Source: an uncultured Ruminococcus sp.
GTDB lineage: Bacteria; Bacillota; Clostridia; Oscillospirales; CAG-272
DNA: 6,979 nucleotides
Assembly: GCA_902783905.1 (NCBI GenBank)
Contig: CACZSP010000065.1
Coordinates: 1 to 6,979, forward strand
Direction of reading: 5' to 3'
Part shown: in pieces, positions 5,823-6,979 of the stretch
Layout of the letters: the number at the start of each line of letters is the position of its first letter
How positions within the stretch are numbered: the first letter of the stretch is position 1
Position numbers and translations under genes: made by a program
Notes under the pieces: model-generated
What the model was told of the DNA's origin: nothing
Database searches by the model: none
Seen by the model: the letters and a program-made list of their open reading frames with translations, nothing else

Positions 5823-5845
5823 AAAATTCCGGTATACGGAATTTT
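5823..5845 (+). repeat. Perfect 9-bp inverted repeat upstream of the ATPase gene
   Basis: AAAATTCCG (5823-5831) and CGGAATTTT (5837-5845) are exact inverse complements around a GTATA loop, 6 nt before the GGAGA ribosome binding site of the ATPase gene. It could be an RNA hairpin affecting translation or transcript stability, a second weak terminator, or an operator. Its function is not known. Confidence 0.55.
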
Positions 5846-5860
5846 CGTAACGGAGACGAA

Positions 5861-6979
5861 ATGTCTGAAGAACGACTTGCTCTCGAACTGAGGGGTATCA
5901 CCAAACGGTTCGGAAATATAACGGCTAACGATCACGTCGATCTCAAGCTGCGCCGCGGGGAAATACTTGCCATCCTCGGGGAAAACGGAAGCGGCAAGAC
6001 TACGCTGATGAATATGATCTCCGGGATCTATCATCAGGATGAAGGAACCATTTTTATAAACGGGGAAGAGGTGACCATCAATTCCCCCAAGGACAGTCAC
6101 GCTTTCGGCGTCGGAATGATCCATCAGCATTTCAAACTGGTAGACGTTTTCACGGCGACCGAAAATATTATTCTCGGAATCAACGACGGAAAGAGATACA
6201 ACCCCGCCGCGTCGGCAAAAACCGTCTCGGAGATATGCGGGCGTTACGGATTTGTTCTCGATCCCAGGAAAAAAATATATGAAATGTCGGTCTCCGAAAA
6301 GCAGACGGTTGAGATCGTCAAGGTGTTGTACCGCGGAGCGGACATACTGATACTTGACGAGCCGACGGCCGTGCTCACTCCGCAGGAGACCGAAAAGCTT
6401 TTCGCCGTCCTGCGCAGCATGCGGAATGACGGGAAGTCGATTATCATCATCACACACAAGCTGCACGAGGTTATGGCGATATCCGACAGGGTCACCGTTC
6501 TTCGCAAGGGCAGATATATCGACACCGTAAACACTTCGGAAACGACGGAGCAGGAACTGACCGATATGATGGTCGGCGAAAAGGTCGAACTGAATATAAA
6601 GCGTCTTCCTCCCGCAAAGGATTACGACCGTCTGATCGTCAATCATCTGAACATGACGAATCACGAGGGCGTGAAGGTTCTGAACGATATATCGTTCCGC
6701 GCAAGGGCGGGCGAGATCCTCGGTATAGCGGGTATAGCCGGAAGCGGACAGAGAGAACTGCTCGAAACGATAGCCGGACTGCACGCCGCCGATTCGGGTG
6801 AGATAACCTATCTGCACCACAAAACGGGAGAACTTGTTAATCTGCGCGCAAAAACGCCTCTTCAGATACGTGATCTCGGAATCCGCCTTTCCTTCGTCCC
6901 CGAAGACCGGCTCGGAATGGGACTTGTCGGGAATATGGATATAATCGATAATATGATGCTTCGCAGCTATAAAAAGGGG
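5861..6979 (+). CDS. Nucleoside/sugar ABC importer ATP-binding protein, two-domain (3' partial)
   Basis: This is the first 373 codons of a double-domain ATPase of the MglA/RbsA/NupO type, about 510 aa when complete, open to the window edge without a stop. Domain 1 has Walker A GENGSGKT (40-47), Q-loop IHQHF (Q89), an MglA-like degenerate signature MSVSEKQTVEI (142-152), Walker B ILILDEP (162-168, D166/E167) and switch histidine H199 in IIIITHK. Domain 2 begins near residue 258. Its Walker A is degenerate, GIAGSGQRE (291-299), with Q-R where K-T/S is expected; this is normal for these importers. It continues through FVPEDRLGMGLV (345-356). The start is supported by GGAGA at 5852-5856. The segment RGADILILDEPTAVLTPQE (158-176) closely resembles nucleoside-importer ATPases. 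It pairs with the preceding BMP lipoprotein; two permease genes should follow outside the window. Expression is probably under the same riboswitch, damped by the intergenic hairpin. Confidence 0.94.
   Translation, partial: MSEERLALELRGITKRFGNITANDHVDLKLRRGEILAILGENGSGKTTLMNMISGIYHQDEGTIFINGEEVTINSPKDSHAFGVGMIHQHFKLVDVFTATENIILGINDGKRYNPAASAKTVSEICGRYGFVLDPRKKIYEMSVSEKQTVEIVKVLYRGADILILDEPTAVLTPQETEKLFAVLRSMRNDGKSIIIITHKLHEVMAISDRVTVLRKGRYIDTVNTSETTEQELTDMMVGEKVELNIKRLPPAKDYDRLIVNHLNMTNHEGVKVLNDISFRARAGEILGIAGIAGSGQRELLETIAGLHAADSGEITYLHHKTGELVNLRAKTPLQIRDLGIRLSFVPEDRLGMGLVGNMDIIDNMMLRSYKKG

Noticed and set aside
5813..6820. Antisense open frame of 335 codons opposite the ATPase gene
   Set aside because: It lies opposite a clear two-domain ABC ATPase with all expected motifs, and no recognisable domain is visible in it.

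Overview
The window looks like part of a bacterial chromosome of moderate GC content, most likely from the Bacillota (Clostridia-type gut or anaerobe lineage). This is an inference. It rests on AGGAGG-type ribosome binding sites, a perfect TTGACA-17-TATAAT promoter, a guanine riboswitch ending in an intrinsic terminator, and a BMP-type lipoprotein/ABC importer. No rRNA, tRNA, insertion sequence, phage gene or CRISPR array was seen, and all the coding regions lie on the + strand.

Layout. (1) 1-463 is the C-terminal part of a LolD/MacB-type ABC ATPase whose start lies upstream of the window. (2) 464-647 is a short intergenic region filled with degenerate heptanucleotide repeats in two inverted blocks. 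(3) 648-4155 is a tight three-gene carbohydrate operon: an FGGY kinase, a protein of the L-fucose/L-arabinose isomerase superfamily, and an archaeal-type triose-phosphate isomerase homologue. The gaps are about 12-13 nt, and the operon ends at a plausible intrinsic terminator. (4) 4156-4460 is a dense regulatory leader: terminator, consensus promoter, 5' hairpin, guanine-class purine riboswitch, antiterminator/terminator switch and strong RBS. (5) 4461-6979 is the start of a BMP-family nucleoside ABC importer: the substrate-binding lipoprotein, a hairpin/attenuator, then the double-domain ATPase, which runs off the right edge.

How the genes work together. The kinase, isomerase and TIM-like enzyme together suggest a sugar is isomerised to a ketose, phosphorylated, and fed into triose-phosphate or tetrose-phosphate metabolism. 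The substrate cannot be read from the sequence, and no aldolase is present in the window. The lipoprotein and ATPase belong to the PnrA/Nup (purine nucleoside) branch. The riboswitch has the guanine-specifying C and a mutually exclusive terminator, so transport should be switched off when guanine or hypoxanthine is plentiful. Permease genes are expected just beyond the right edge.

The clearest results are the riboswitch architecture and the unusual pairing of an archaeal-type TIM with an FGGY kinase and a FucI-like isomerase. Neither is proof of an undescribed system. The sugar operon is the better candidate for unassigned biochemistry.
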